From: Pseudomonadota bacterium
GTDB lineage: Bacteria > Pseudomonadota > Gammaproteobacteria > Steroidobacterales > Steroidobacteraceae
Assembly: GCA_021779875.1 (NCBI GenBank)
Contig: JAJXZV010000357.1
Coordinates: forward strand, 1 to 5,514
Direction: 5' to 3'
Length of the DNA: 5,514 nucleotides
Notes under the pieces: generated by a model
The model's input: the letters and a program-made list of their open reading frames with translations, nothing else
Database searches by the model: none
Told to the model about the DNA's origin: nothing
Program-made: the position numbers and the translations under genes
Shown here: in pieces, positions 1 to 5,514 of the stretch
Layout: the number at the start of each line of letters is the position of its first letter
How positions within the stretch are numbered: position 1 is the stretch's first letter

Positions 1-129
1 GGCGCCGCCGGACAGCCGAGCGGAGCCGCCGCGCGGCCCGCCGCCGCGGCGCGCAAGGCCGCCGCGATCTCCGGGAATCTCGCGCTCTCGGGCGGGGAGC
101 CCGATGAAGCGCAGTTCACGAACTACTGA
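1..129 (+). CDS. C-terminal tail of a probable methyl-accepting chemotaxis protein (5' part outside window)
   Basis: Reading frame 1 is open from the first base to the TGA at 127-129 and gives 42 residues. The stretch is low in complexity, rich in Ala, Gly, Pro and Arg, and ends in an acidic patch (DEA) followed by QFTNY. No conserved receptor hairpin is visible, so the identity comes from two things: the gene lies directly upstream of cheW-cheR-cheB, and it has the layout of a receptor C-terminus, a disordered linker carrying an aromatic pentapeptide. A chemoreceptor would form the signalling array with CheW and CheA and be methylated by CheR on its cytoplasmic helices. The tail does not look like the C-terminus of CheA, which would be a folded CheW-like domain. 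The stop codon shares one base with a possible cheW start (TGATG). The coding frame is near certain; the product name is inference. Confidence 0.62.
   Translation, partial: GAAGQPSGAAARPAAAARKAAAISGNLALSGGEPDEAQFTNY
112..126 (+). other. Putative CheR/CheB-tethering pentapeptide (QFTNY) at the receptor C-terminus
   Basis: The last five codons before the stop encode Q-F-T-N-Y. Known receptor tethers (such as NWETF in E. coli Tar and Tsr) follow the pattern any-aromatic-any-any-aromatic at the extreme C-terminus, behind a flexible linker. Both aromatic positions (F and Y) are present here, and the preceding 30 or so residues look disordered. The pattern is directly visible; binding to the CheR encoded downstream is inferred, and is supported by the glycine-loop signature in that CheR. 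Confidence 0.6.
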
Positions 130-133
130 TGAC

Positions 134-137
134 GGAG
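134..137 (+). promoter_or_regulatory. Ribosome binding site (GGAG) favouring the second ATG of cheW
   Basis: GGAG lies nine bases upstream of the ATG at 147. No comparable purine-rich site precedes the alternative ATG at 129, which instead overlaps the stop codon of the upstream gene (TGATG) and could only be used by termination-reinitiation. This site is why 147 is chosen as the cheW start. Confidence 0.55.
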
Positions 138-146
138 ACATCGGAC

Positions 147-647
147 ATGAACGTTCGGCCACACCCGTCGGGTGCGGGGGCTCTGACGCATCAATACCTC
201 ACGTTCGTGCTCGGCGGCGAGCCGTTCGCGATCGGCATCCTCGCGGTGAAGGAGATCATCGAGTACACGAGCGTGACCGAGGTGCCCTTGATGCCCGCCT
301 TCCTGAGGGGCGTCATCAACCTGCGCGGCTCGGTCGTGCCGGTGATCGACCTGTCGGTGCGCTTCGGCCGGCCGGCCGGCGCCATCTCTCGACGCACCTG
401 CATCGTGATCATCGAGACGCAGCTCTCCGGCGAGCGACGCGACATCGGCGTCATCGTCGACTCGGTCAACGCGGTCCTGGAGTTCCAGGCCGCCGACATC
501 GCGCCGCCGCCGGCCTTCGGCGCGAACATCCGCGCCGACTTCATCCAGGGGATGGCCAAGGTGGACGGCAGGTTCGTCATTCTTCTGGACGTCGACCACG
601 TGCTCGCCCTCCATGAGCTCGATCAGGCCGTCGAGGCCTGCGCCTGA
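147..647 (+). CDS. cheW: Chemotaxis adaptor protein CheW
   Basis: CheW is the cytoplasmic scaffold that links chemoreceptors to the histidine kinase CheA in the polar signalling array. From the ATG at 147 the protein has 166 residues, the usual size, and is essentially one CheW domain. It opens with HQYLTFVLGGEPFAIGI and continues through KEIIEY and the strongly diagnostic segment RGVINLRGSVVPVIDL, whose NLRG arginine is the conserved receptor/CheA-interface residue. Later come the domain landmarks IGVIVDSVNAVLEF and a C-terminal FVILLDVDHVL strand. An earlier in-frame ATG at 129 would add six residues (MTETSD) and overlap the preceding stop codon; the GGAG at 134-137 favours 147. It sits between a likely receptor gene and cheR, with 19 nt to the latter, consistent with co-transcription. 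No extra domain or damage is seen. The family call is secure; only the start is uncertain. Confidence 0.95.
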   Translation: MNVRPHPSGAGALTHQYLTFVLGGEPFAIGILAVKEIIEYTSVTEVPLMPAFLRGVINLRGSVVPVIDLSVRFGRPAGAISRRTCIVIIETQLSGERRDIGVIVDSVNAVLEFQAADIAPPPAFGANIRADFIQGMAKVDGRFVILLDVDHVLALHELDQAVEACA

Positions 648-655
648 GCCGCACC

Positions 656-660
656 ACGGA
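656..660 (+). promoter_or_regulatory. Ribosome binding site deciding the cheR start
   Basis: ACGGA ends six bases before the ATG at 667. An in-frame ATG further upstream at 613 lies inside the 3' end of cheW, would add 18 residues with no resemblance to CheR, and has no comparable site. The CheR N-terminal domain begins directly after 667. Confidence 0.5.
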
Positions 661-666
661 CGGCGC

Positions 667-1470
667 ATGGACCAGATCTCCGACGCGGAATTCGCGCAGT
701 TCCAGCGGTTCATCCACGAAGCCGCGGGCATCAGCTTGTCGGCGGCGAAGAAGAGCCTGGTCGCAGGCCGCCTCGCCCGGCGCCTCGACCAGTGCGGGGT
801 CCGCAGCTTCGGGGATTACCTTCGGCTGCTGCACGGCGCCGAGTGCGCCGCGGAGCGCCAGATCGCCACGGATCTGCTGACCACCAACGAGACCTATTTC
901 TTCCGGGAGCCGAAGCACTTCGAGTTCCTCGCTCAGACGCTCAAGTCGGTTCCCGCGGGCCCGCGGCCGTTTCGCGTCTGGAGCGCCGCCGGCTCGACCG
1001 GCGAGGAGGCCTACAGCATCGCCATGGTCCTCGAGGACGCAGGCGGCGGGCGCCCGTGGGAGGTCATCGGCTCGGACATCAGCGCCCGGGTCGTCGAGCG
1101 GGCGCGGCGCGGACATTATTCCACCGCACGCACCGAGGGCATTCCCGAGCGGTATCTGCGCCGCCATTGCCTCAAAGGGCTGGGCGAGCAAGCCGGCACG
1201 CTGCTGATCGAGCGCGGCTTGCGCACCAGGGTCGAGTTCCGGCAGATCAACCTGAACTCCCGGCTGCCGGCCATCGGCCCCTTCGACGTGATCTTTCTGA
1301 GGAACGTGCTGATCTACTTCGATGCCGAGACCAAGCGCCGGGTCGTCGAACGCGTCCTCGGCGTGCTGCGGCCGGGCGGCTGGCTGTTGATCGGTCATTC
1401 CGAGAGCCTCACGGGCGTCACGGACGCGCTGCAGCCGCTCGCGCCGGCGATCTTCAGAAAGCCGCCGTGA
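667..1470 (+). CDS. cheR: Chemotaxis protein methyltransferase CheR
   Basis: CheR transfers methyl groups from S-adenosylmethionine to glutamates on chemoreceptors, the forward arm of adaptation. The protein has 267 residues, close to the usual size for a single-unit CheR. Residues 5-55 form the helical N-terminal domain ([17 protein letters not shown]). The conserved TNETYFFRE follows at 73-81. The SAM-binding motif is [17 protein letters not shown] at 104-120, the acidic ribose-binding end of strand 2 is GSDIS at 135-139, and [14 protein letters not shown] at 206-219 and [15 protein letters not shown] at 234-248 complete the methyltransferase fold. The beta-subdomain loop at 171-177 (GLGEQAG) has the three-glycine spacing of E. 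coli/Salmonella-type CheR (GTGPHEG), which binds receptor pentapeptides; this fits the QFTNY tail encoded just upstream. The TGA overlaps the GTG start of cheB. The start at 667 is chosen for its ribosome binding site and domain fit. Confidence 0.96.
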   Translation: MDQISDAEFAQFQRFIHEAAGISLSAAKKSLVAGRLARRLDQCGVRSFGDYLRLLHGAECAAERQIATDLLTTNETYFFREPKHFEFLAQTLKSVPAGPRPFRVWSAAGSTGEEAYSIAMVLEDAGGGRPWEVIGSDISARVVERARRGHYSTARTEGIPERYLRRHCLKGLGEQAGTLLIERGLRTRVEFRQINLNSRLPAIGPFDVIFLRNVLIYFDAETKRRVVERVLGVLRPGGWLLIGHSESLTGVTDALQPLAPAIFRKPP

Positions 1471-2522
1471 CGCCCATCAAGGTCCTGCTGGTCGACGACT
1501 CGGCCGTGGTCCGCCAGGTTCTGCAGCAGCTGCTCCAGGCGGAGCCGGACGTCGAGGTGATCGGCGTCGCCTCGGATCCCCTGTTCGCCATGGATCGCAT
1601 GAAAGCGCAGTGGCCGGATGTGATCGTGCTGGATGTCGAGATGCCGAGGATGGACGGCGTGACCTTCCTGCGCAAGCTCATGAGCGAGCGGCCGACGCCG
1701 GTCGTCATCTGCTCGACTCTCACGGAAGCCGGCGCACCCACGACCCTCGAGGCGCTCGCGGCCGGCGCGGTGACGGTCATCGCCAAGCCGAAGATCGGAC
1801 TGAAACAATTCCTGACCGAGGCGGCCGCGGAGCTGACCGCCGCCATCCGCCTGGCGGCCCGGGCCAACCTCAAGCGCATCGCCGCACGCGGTGCGCACAC
1901 CGCGAAGCATTCGGCCGACGTGATCCTGTCGCCGGCGCGCGAGCAGGCCATGATTCGCACGACCGAGCACGTGGTCGCCATCGGCACCTCGACCGGCGGC
2001 ACCCAGGCGCTCGAGAAGGTGCTGACCGCGCTGCCGGAGGTTTGCCCGGGCATCGTGATCGTGCAGCACATGCCGCCCAACTTCACCGCGGCGTTCGCAG
2101 CCCGTCTGCACGGCATCTGCCGCATCGACGTCCAAGAGGCCCGTCATCTTGACCGGGTGATTCCGGGCCGCGCGCTGATCGCGCCGGGCGGCAAGCACAT
2201 GTTGCTGCAACGCAGCGGCGCCCACTATTACGTCGAGATCCGCGAAGGCCCGCCGGTGAGCCGCCACTGCCCGTCCGTGGACGTGCTGTTTCGCTCGGCC
2301 GCCCGATCGGCCGGACCCAACGCCGCGGGCATGATCATGACCGGCATGGGCGACGATGGCGCGCGCGGCCTGAAGGAAATGCGCACCGCCGGCGCCCGCA
2401 CGTTCGCCCAGGACGAGGCCAGCTGCGTCGTGTTCGGCATGCCGAAGGAGGCGATCCGGATGGAGGCGGTCGACACGATCCTGCCTCTCGAGCGCTTCCC
2501 CGAGGCGATCCTGCACGCCTGA
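1467..2522 (+). CDS. cheB: Chemotaxis response regulator protein-glutamate methylesterase CheB
   Basis: CheB removes receptor methyl groups and deamidates receptor glutamines once phosphorylated by CheA, the reverse arm of adaptation. The 351 residues are the normal length. The N-terminal receiver domain (3-125) has the acidic pocket D10-D11, phospho-acceptor D56 in [11 protein letters not shown]84/S83 and the conserved lysine K107 in KPK. A linker of about 40 residues leads to the C-terminal methylesterase domain (168-351), where the catalytic triad is intact: S175 in GTSTGG, H201 in QHMP and D297 in MTGMGDDG. The start is the GTG at 1467, which overlaps the cheR stop as GTGA and has a weak purine-rich site (AGAAAG) five bases upstream. 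The open frame extends far upstream inside cheR, but that part is a shadow without homology. The tight overlap suggests translational coupling that keeps CheR and CheB in balance. Confidence 0.96.
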   Translation: MTPIKVLLVDDSAVVRQVLQQLLQAEPDVEVIGVASDPLFAMDRMKAQWPDVIVLDVEMPRMDGVTFLRKLMSERPTPVVICSTLTEAGAPTTLEALAAGAVTVIAKPKIGLKQFLTEAAAELTAAIRLAARANLKRIAARGAHTAKHSADVILSPAREQAMIRTTEHVVAIGTSTGGTQALEKVLTALPEVCPGIVIVQHMPPNFTAAFAARLHGICRIDVQEARHLDRVIPGRALIAPGGKHMLLQRSGAHYYVEIREGPPVSRHCPSVDVLFRSAARSAGPNAAGMIMTGMGDDGARGLKEMRTAGARTFAQDEASCVVFGMPKEAIRMEAVDTILPLERFPEAILHA

Positions 2523-2555
2523 GCCTGATCGCATCGCGAGGGCGAAGGGCGCAAA
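2523..2555 (+). promoter_or_regulatory. 33-nt cheB-kdpD junction with kdpD ribosome binding site
   Basis: The gap contains GAAGGG at 2544-2549, six bases before the kdpD ATG at 2556, a good Shine-Dalgarno match that favours this ATG over the in-frame one at 2565. The only dyad seen is TCGC-ATC-GCGA, four base pairs with no following T run, too weak for an intrinsic terminator. No convincing -35/-10 pair fits in the gap. Any kdpD promoter would have to lie inside cheB, otherwise kdpD is transcribed with the chemotaxis genes. Confidence 0.6.
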
Positions 2556-5300
2556 ATGGCGCCCATGCCGACCACGACCGATCCGCGTCCGAATCCCGAT
2601 GCGCTGCTGGCGCGCGTCACGCGACAGGAGCAGGCGGCCCGGCGCGGGCGGCTGCGCATCTACTTCGGCGCCGCCGCGGGCGTCGGCAAGACCTACGCCA
2701 TGCTCGCGGCGGCGCGCAAGCTCCGGGGGGACGGCCGGGACGTCGTGGCCGGGGTGGTCGTAACCCACGGCCGCAGCGAAACCGCCGAGCTCCTGCAGGC
2801 GCTCGAGGTGCTGCCGCCGCGCCACATCGAGCACCGCGGCCGGCAGCTCACCGAGTTCGATCTGGACGCGGCCCTCGCCCGCCGCCCCGCCCTGATCCTG
2901 ATCGACGAATTCGCCCACTCGAACGTGCCCGGCTCGCGGCACCCGAAGCGCTGGCAGGACGTCGAGGAACTGCTCGCCGCCGGCATCGACGTGTACACGA
3001 CGTTGAACGTGCAGCACCTCGAGAGCCTCAACGACGTCGTCGGCGGCATCACCGAGGTGCGCGTGTGGGAGACCGTTCCCGACACGGTATTCGACCAAGC
3101 CGACGAAGTGGTGATGGTCGACATCCCGCCCGACGAGCTGCTCGCGCGACTGAAGGTCGGCAAGATCTACATACCGCAGCAGGCCGAACGGGCGGCGCAG
3201 AATTTCTTCCGCAAGGGCAATCTCATGGCCCTGCGAGAACTGGCGCTGCGGCGCACCGCGGACCGCGTCGAAGGCGACGTACAGGCCTACCGGATCGACA
3301 AATCGATCGGCACGGTCTGGAAGACCGCGACCGCACTGCTCGCCAGCGTGGGTCCGGATGCGGGCGGCGAGCGCGTGGTGCGGGCGACGGCTCGCCTGGC
3401 GAGTCAGCTGAATGCGGAATGGCACGCCATCTACGTCGAGACCCCGGCGCTGCAGCGGCTTAAGCCGGCCCGGCGCGAACGCATTCTCGCCACGCTCAAC
3501 CTGGCTCGGGATCTCGGCGCCTCGACCGCGGTGATCGCGCACCCCCAGGTCGCGGAGAGCGTCATCGGCTATGCGCGCAGCCACAACCTCTCGAAGATCG
3601 TGCTCGGACGCAACCCCGCCCGACCCCTGTGGCCCTGGCAGCGCTCGAGCGGCCAGCGTCTGGCGGTGCTGGCGCCGGATATCGACCTGATCGAGATCGG
3701 CATCCGATCCGAGCCCGGCGGCCACCGGTCGGCGCGGCCGGCGGACGCGGGCGCCACGACCGCCGAGCAGGGACCACGGCGGATGCGCAGGCGCCTGCGT
3801 TACCTGTGGACCGCGGTCGTGTGCATCGCGGTGACCGCCGCCGCCCTGCCGCTCGGCCGCCGCTTCGATCCGTCCAACATCGTGGCCGTGTACATCCTCG
3901 CCGTGGTGCTGACCGCCGTGAACTTCGGGCGCGGGCCCGCGGCCCTCGGCGCGGTCCTCTCCGTCGTCGCATTCGACTTCTTCTTCGTGCCGCCCCGGTT
4001 CTCGTTCGCGGTGAGCGACGTGCAGTACCTGCTCACGTTCGCGATCATGCTGGCCGTCGGGCTCATCACCGGCCAGCTGACCGCGGGTCTGCGGTTCCAG
4101 GCGCGGGTCGCCGCGCACCGCGAGGAGCGCGCCCGGGCGTTGTACGAGATCGCGCGCGACCTCTCGGGCGTCGTGCAGGTCGCCGAGGTGCTGCGCATCG
4201 GCGTGGAGGCCGTCGAGCGCACGTTCCACGCGGGCGCGGCGCTCCTGCTGCCCGACGACCAAGGCCGGATCGCCGCGCCGCCGGCAACGGACGAGCGCCC
4301 GCTCGAGGTCGACCTCGGAATCGCCCAGTGGGCGTTCGACAAGGGGGTGCCCGCCGGCTTCGGCACCGACACGCTGTCCGGCAGCGAGGTGCTGTACGTG
4401 CCGTTGCGCGCGCCGCTGCGCGCGCGCGGCGTGCTCGCCGTGAAGGCGCGCAATCGGCGCCTACTGCGAATCCCTGAGCAGCGCCAGCTGCTCGACACCT
4501 TCGCAGCCCTGATCGCGATCGTGCTCGAGCGGGTGCACTACGTCGGGGTCGCGCAGGACGCGCTGGTGCACATGGAATCGGAGCGCTTGCGCAACTCGCT
4601 GCTCGCCGCTCTGTCGCACGACCTGCGTACGCCGCTCACCGTGCTCGGCGGCCTCGCCGAATCCCTCGCCATGACGCGCCCGCCACTGACCGCCGCGCAA
4701 GGGGAGATCGCGCAGGCCATCGGCGAGGAGGCGCGGCGCATGAGCACGCTGGTCGGGAACTTGCTCGACATGGCGCGCATCGAGAGCGGCGACGTGCGCC
4801 TGCGGCTGGAATGGCAGTCGCTCGAGGAAGCTGTGGGCTCGGCGCTCAACGCCGCGAGCAGCCTCCTGCGGCAGCACCGGGTCGAGGTCGCCATCCCGGC
4901 GGACCTGCCGCTCGTGCGATTCGACGCACTGCTCATCGAGCGAGTGTTCGCGAATCTGCTGGAGAACGCCGCGAAATATACTCCGCCGGGCAGCACGGTG
5001 CGGATCGCGGCCACCGCGCAGGCCGACCGGGTGAGCGTCACGGTCGCCGACGACGGTCCGGGACTGAAGGCCGGCCAGGAGGAAGCGGTGTTCCAGAAGT
5101 TCACCCGGGGCGAACGGGAGTCCTCGACGCCCGGCGTGGGCCTCGGGCTCGCGATCTGCCGGGCGATCGTCGAAGCCCATCACGGCGCCATCGTCGGCGC
5201 GAATCTGCCCCGGGGCGGCGCCGCGTTCACGTTCACGCTGCCGCTCGCGCAGGCGCCGGCGGCGCTGCCCGAGAGCGAGATGGAGACGGCCCATGGGTGA
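2556..5300 (+). CDS. kdpD: Sensor histidine kinase KdpD (K+ limitation/osmotic stress)
   Basis: KdpD is an inner-membrane kinase that senses K+ limitation and osmotic stress, phosphorylates KdpE and thereby switches on the KdpFABC K+-uptake ATPase. The 914 residues compare with about 894 in E. coli, and all domains are present in order. The cytoplasmic KdpD domain (about 31-245) has the Walker A segment FGAAAGVGKT (37-46), the Walker B segment LILIDEFAHSN (113-123) and the family signature TTLNVQHLESLNDVV. A universal-stress-like domain follows (about 252-382). Four membrane segments lie near 417-433, 441-457, 461-479 and 490-508, followed by an Arg-rich stretch (513-527) as in E. coli. A GAF-like domain (about 525-660) contains QWAFDKGVPAG. 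The kinase core has phospho-acceptor H688 in LSHDLRTPLT, N-box NLLENAAKY (800-808), DDGPG (832-836) and GVGLGLAI (860-867). No key residue is missing. It overlaps kdpE by 8 nt. It follows cheB rather than kdpC, which is unusual. Confidence 0.97.
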   Translation: MAPMPTTTDPRPNPDALLARVTRQEQAARRGRLRIYFGAAAGVGKTYAMLAAARKLRGDGRDVVAGVVVTHGRSETAELLQALEVLPPRHIEHRGRQLTEFDLDAALARRPALILIDEFAHSNVPGSRHPKRWQDVEELLAAGIDVYTTLNVQHLESLNDVVGGITEVRVWETVPDTVFDQADEVVMVDIPPDELLARLKVGKIYIPQQAERAAQNFFRKGNLMALRELALRRTADRVEGDVQAYRIDKSIGTVWKTATALLASVGPDAGGERVVRATARLASQLNAEWHAIYVETPALQRLKPARRERILATLNLARDLGASTAVIAHPQVAESVIGYARSHNLSKIVLGRNPARPLWPWQRSSGQRLAVLAPDIDLIEIGIRSEPGGHRSARPADAGATTAEQGPRRMRRRLRYLWTAVVCIAVTAAALPLGRRFDPSNIVAVYILAVVLTAVNFGRGPAALGAVLSVVAFDFFFVPPRFSFAVSDVQYLLTFAIMLAVGLITGQLTAGLRFQARVAAHREERARALYEIARDLSGVVQVAEVLRIGVEAVERTFHAGAALLLPDDQGRIAAPPATDERPLEVDLGIAQWAFDKGVPAGFGTDTLSGSEVLYVPLRAPLRARGVLAVKARNRRLLRIPEQRQLLDTFAALIAIVLERVHYVGVAQDALVHMESERLRNSLLAALSHDLRTPLTVLGGLAESLAMTRPPLTAAQGEIAQAIGEEARRMSTLVGNLLDMARIESGDVRLRLEWQSLEEAVGSALNAASSLLRQHRVEVAIPADLPLVRFDALLIERVFANLLENAAKYTPPGSTVRIAATAQADRVSVTVADDGPGLKAGQEEAVFQKFTRGERESSTPGVGLGLAICRAIVEAHHGAIVGANLPRGGAAFTFTLPLAQAPAALPESEMETAHG
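5282..5285 (+). promoter_or_regulatory. Ribosome binding site of kdpE
   Basis: GGAG lies seven bases upstream of the ATG at 5293, inside the last codons of kdpD. It supports that start and coupled translation of kinase and regulator. Confidence 0.6.
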
Positions 5301-5514
5301 CCCGTCGCCGGTCGCCATCCTGGTCGAGGACGAGCCGCAGATCCGCCGTTTCGTGCGCACGGCCCTCGAGGCCGAGGGATGGGTCGTACACGAGGCCGAC
5401 ACCGTGCGCCGGGGGCTTAGCGATGCCGGAACCCGCAGGCCCGGGCTCGTGATCCTCGACCTCGGACTGCCCGACGGCGACGGCGTGGAGTTCATTCATC
5501 ACCTGCGCACCTGG
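5293..5514 (+). CDS. kdpE: Response regulator KdpE, N-terminal receiver part (cut by window end)
   Basis: Only the first 74 codons are visible, with the frame open to the window end. They encode the first half of a response-regulator receiver domain: the hydrophobic strand VAILVEDEPQIRRF with the acidic pocket E12-D13, then phospho-acceptor D56 in LVILDLGLPDGDG, the LxLPDxDG form typical of OmpR-family regulators. The DNA-binding winged-helix domain expected from about residue 125 lies outside the window. The identification as KdpE rests on the 8-nt overlap with kdpD and on the EDEPQIRRFVRTALE segment, which is characteristic of KdpE. Phosphorylated KdpE would bind upstream of kdpFABC and activate it. 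The ATG at 5293 has a GGAG seven bases upstream. The receiver call is certain and the KdpE assignment very likely. Confidence 0.93.
   Translation, partial: MGDPSPVAILVEDEPQIRRFVRTALEAEGWVVHEADTVRRGLSDAGTRRPGLVILDLGLPDGDGVEFIHHLRTW

Noticed and set aside
792..1466. Upstream extension of the cheB frame within cheR, which would make a 576-residue protein.
   Set aside because: The extra 225 residues are Arg/Ala-rich frame-shadow sequence inside the well-conserved cheR. The CheB receiver domain begins right after the GTG at 1467.
2523..2555. Possible terminator hairpin between cheB and kdpD.
   Set aside because: Only a 4-bp stem with a 3-nt loop and no T tract, and it sits just before the kdpD ribosome binding site.
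1395..4262. A 955-codon open frame on the minus strand running across the end of cheR, cheB and the first part of kdpD.
   Set aside because: It is antisense to three well-identified genes, has biased Arg/His/Asp/Gly-rich composition with no recognisable domain, and spans gene boundaries. Long antisense open frames are expected in high-GC DNA.
4401..4424. Two tandem 12-base units (11 of 12 bases identical) rich in alternating C and G, encoding PLRAPLRA in the KdpD GAF-like domain.
   Set aside because: It is in frame, falls at a normal strand/loop of the domain (compare YLPLKS in E. coli KdpD), and two short imperfect units in GC-rich DNA are expected by chance.
4461..5495. Open frame of 344 codons on the minus strand opposite the kdpD kinase core and kdpE.
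   Set aside because: No recognisable domain; the composition is that of an antisense shadow of GC-rich coding sequence.

Overview
The window is high-GC bacterial DNA on one coding strand, with strongly G/C-ending codons. It holds two adjoining signal-transduction blocks, both transcribed left to right. The proteins are proteobacterial in type: the KdpD resembles the Escherichia coli protein along its whole length, and the CheB and CheR are classical. I would guess a high-GC gamma- or betaproteobacterium, but the sequence does not fix the genus.

Block 1 (1-2522) is the 3' part of a chemosensory operon. It begins with the last 42 codons of a gene that is most likely a chemoreceptor (methyl-accepting chemotaxis protein, MCP). 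That gene ends in a flexible Ala/Gly/Pro-rich tail and the residues QFTNY, which fit the CheR/CheB-tethering pentapeptide pattern. Then come cheW (scaffold adaptor), cheR (receptor methyltransferase) and cheB (response-regulator methylesterase). The genes are packed with a 17-nt gap (or a 1-nt stop/start overlap), a 19-nt gap and a 4-nt overlap, as in one translationally coupled transcript. Receptor, CheR and CheB together form a complete adaptation module. The kinase CheA, CheY and CheD are not in the window; CheA would be expected upstream.

Block 2 (2556-5514) starts 33 nt after cheB. It has a full-length kdpD (K+/osmotic-stress sensor histidine kinase) overlapping by 8 nt the start of kdpE (its response regulator), which is cut by the window end after 74 codons. 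No kdpFABC transporter gene lies upstream of kdpD, where it is commonly found. I see no terminator or obvious promoter in the 33-nt junction, so kdpDE may be read through from the chemotaxis operon.

Almost all of the window is coding and there is no unannotated stretch above about 35 nt. I found no RNA gene, mobile element, CRISPR array or convincing previously undescribed system. The points most worth a second look are the matched receptor-tail/CheR tethering signature and the unusual che-kdp junction.
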